This document shows positions 63,024-64,000 of a stretch of 64,000 nt of DNA, in pieces; positions within the stretch are counted from its first letter, which is position 1; every line of letters starts with the position of its first letter. The position numbers and the translations under genes were made by a program. Under the pieces are notes generated by a model, which was not told where the DNA came from, searched no databases, and saw only the letters and a list, made by a program, of their open reading frames with translations. Location: NCBI RefSeq assembly GCF_014196525.1, contig NZ_JACIDX010000005.1:62001-126000 (forward strand), in the 5' to 3' direction. The stretch is from Novosphingobium sediminicola (lineage in GTDB: Bacteria > Pseudomonadota > Alphaproteobacteria > Sphingomonadales > Sphingomonadaceae).

Positions 63024-64000
63024 TCAGGCCAGCAGGCCGAGCGGATTTTCGACCAGCTCGCGGAAGGCCGCCATCAGCTGCGCACCATCCGAACCATCAA
63101 TGGCGCGGTGGTCAAAGCTGCCCGTGGCGCACATCGCCGTGGCCACGCCCAGGCTGCCGTCTTCCAGCACCCAGGGGCGTTTTTCACCGGCGCCGATGGC
63201 CATGATCATGCCCTGCGGCGGGTTGATGACGGCTTCGAACTGCTTGATGCCCATCATGCCCATGTTCGACAGGCTGGCGGTGCCGCCGATGAACTCGGTC
63301 GGGGCCAGCTTGCCTTCCTTGGCGCGCTTGGCCAGATCGGCCATGCCGGTGCTGATCGCGGCCAGACCCTTGCCCGAAGCATCGGTGATGATCGGCGTGA
63401 TCAGGCCATTGGGGATCGAGACGGCCACCGACACGTCGGCGCGGCTGTATTGACGCAGCGTGTCGCCCGCAAAGGCCACGTTGCACTGCGGCACCTGCGC
63501 CAGAGCAACGCCCAGCGCCTTGATCAGCATGTCATTGACCGACAGCTTGACCTTGCGCGCAGCCAGCGCCGCGTTCAGCTCTGCGCGCAGCTTGAGCAGC
63601 GCATCAAGGCGGATATCCACGGTCAGGTAGATATGCGGCACCTGCTGCTTCGATTCGGTCAGGCGGCGCGCAATCGTCTTGCGCATGGTCGAGAGCGGCA
63701 GATCCTCATGCGGGATGCCAAAGTCGGGCAGAGCCGCCGCGACGGGGGCCGGAGCAGCCACAGGCGCGGGAGCAGCAGCCGGAGCCGCCGCCGCAGCGGG
63801 AGCAGCCGCGCCGGGCTGCGCGCCTTCAACGTCGGCCTTAACAATGCGGCCATTCGGGCCGGTGCCCTTGACGCCCGCCAGATCAACGCCCTTTTGCGCG
63901 GCAATCCGCTTGGCCAGCGGCGAAGCCACCACGCGGTCGCCGGTCTTGACCGGAGCGGCCGCCACCGGGGCCGAGGCCACAGGAGCCGGGGCCGCCGCAG
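63024..64000 (-). CDS. pdhC: Pyruvate dehydrogenase E2 (dihydrolipoamide acetyltransferase), partial
   Basis: The C-terminal about 325 residues of the E2; the N-terminus and lipoyl domain lie beyond the right edge. The peripheral subunit-binding domain is [21 protein letters not shown] and [13 protein letters not shown]. An Ala/Pro-rich linker follows, then the catalytic domain with [15 protein letters not shown] and the active-site HxxxDG in [12 protein letters not shown]. The frame stays open to position 64000, so the apparent GTG start at 63980 is not real. It overlaps nothing but abuts the thioesterase gene. Confidence 0.93.
   Translation of the reverse strand, partial: AAAPAPVASAPVAAAPVKTGDRVVASPLAKRIAAQKGVDLAGVKGTGPNGRIVKADVEGAQPGAAAPAAAAAPAAAPAPVAAPAPVAAALPDFGIPHEDLPLSTMRKTIARRLTESKQQVPHIYLTVDIRLDALLKLRAELNAALAARKVKLSVNDMLIKALGVALAQVPQCNVAFAGDTLRQYSRADVSVAVSIPNGLITPIITDASGKGLAAISTGMADLAKRAKEGKLAPTEFIGGTASLSNMGMMGIKQFEAVINPPQGMIMAIGAGEKRPWVLEDGSLGVATAMCATGSFDHRAIDGSDGAQLMAAFRELVENPLGLLA

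Noticed and set aside
1..64000. CRISPR arrays, insertion sequences, integrases, phage genes or toxin-antitoxin pairs
   Set aside because: I saw no repeat-spacer series, transposase or integrase motifs, and gene content is almost all housekeeping with even composition.

Overview
This 64 kb window is ordinary chromosomal DNA from a high-GC alphaproteobacterium, most likely a sphingomonad (Sphingomonadales, Novosphingobium-like). The assignment is an inference from gene content and order: the tkt-gap-pgk-fba cluster divergent from zapA-6S RNA-5-FCL, DUF2842, the rpsB-tsf-pyrH-frr-uppS-cdsA-dxr-rseP-bamA-skp-fabZ run, a short FtsY, a split PDH locus and many sphingomonad-style proteins. I see no phage, insertion sequence, plasmid or CRISPR array. 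The window is cut at both ends inside genes: the [NiFe] hydrogenase large subunit on the left and the pyruvate dehydrogenase E2 on the right.

Layout. 1-2766: membrane-bound [NiFe] uptake hydrogenase hupSL (minus strand) behind a near-consensus sigma-54 promoter; the small subunit carries the extra cysteines of oxygen-tolerant enzymes. 2918-7136: a DUF2946 protein, a TonB-dependent receptor, an asparaginase and a GNAT acetyltransferase. 7201-11977: tRNA-Leu, an inositol monophosphatase family protein, EF-P, a small exported protein, an OPT transporter and ThiE. 12045-17358: fba, pgk, gap and tkt, all minus. 17554-19220: a small protein, ZapA, 6S RNA, 5-formyl-THF cyclo-ligase and DUF2842. 19310-21268: two identical tRNA-Asp genes, a YdeI-like protein and ThyA. 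21431-25430: a small membrane protein, a chemoreceptor, tRNA-Pro and a GGDEF/EAL protein. 25472-29032: dapF-mtaB-ftsY-yciB, translationally coupled. 29260-31937: FeSOD and Kup.

32042-37068: cytochrome c maturation genes ccmC-D-E-F-G-H-I, including a 46-residue CcmD. Then tRNA-His, L31, and a long minus-strand envelope and translation block from fabZ back to rpsB (37852-49027): lipid A/fatty acid dehydratase, Skp, BamA, RseP, Dxr, CdsA, UppS, RRF, UMP kinase, EF-Ts and S2. 49299-49751: a small membrane-anchored protein with a LexA-type SOS box upstream. 49696-51631: PssA, Psd and a small unknown. 51654-57073: a TolC/RND/adaptor heavy-metal-type efflux system, divergent from a two-component system whose operon continues into lrgA-lrgB (57142-60210). 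60328-64000: a PilZ protein, a small membrane protein, lipoamide dehydrogenase, a hotdog thioesterase and the E2 of PDH.

Non-coding signals of most interest: the sigma-54 promoter of hup; a palindrome (CATA-NN-TATG) found twice ahead of fba and as a near match ahead of tkt; 6S RNA with a clean promoter; a perfect 17-bp inverted repeat between 6S RNA and 5-FCL; a REP-like inverted pair around the yciB/sodB terminator; and the SOS box. No clearly new multi-gene system is evident. The best candidates for undescribed biology are the SOS-linked small membrane protein, the fba/tkt operator and the two-component/lrgAB operon next to an RND pump.
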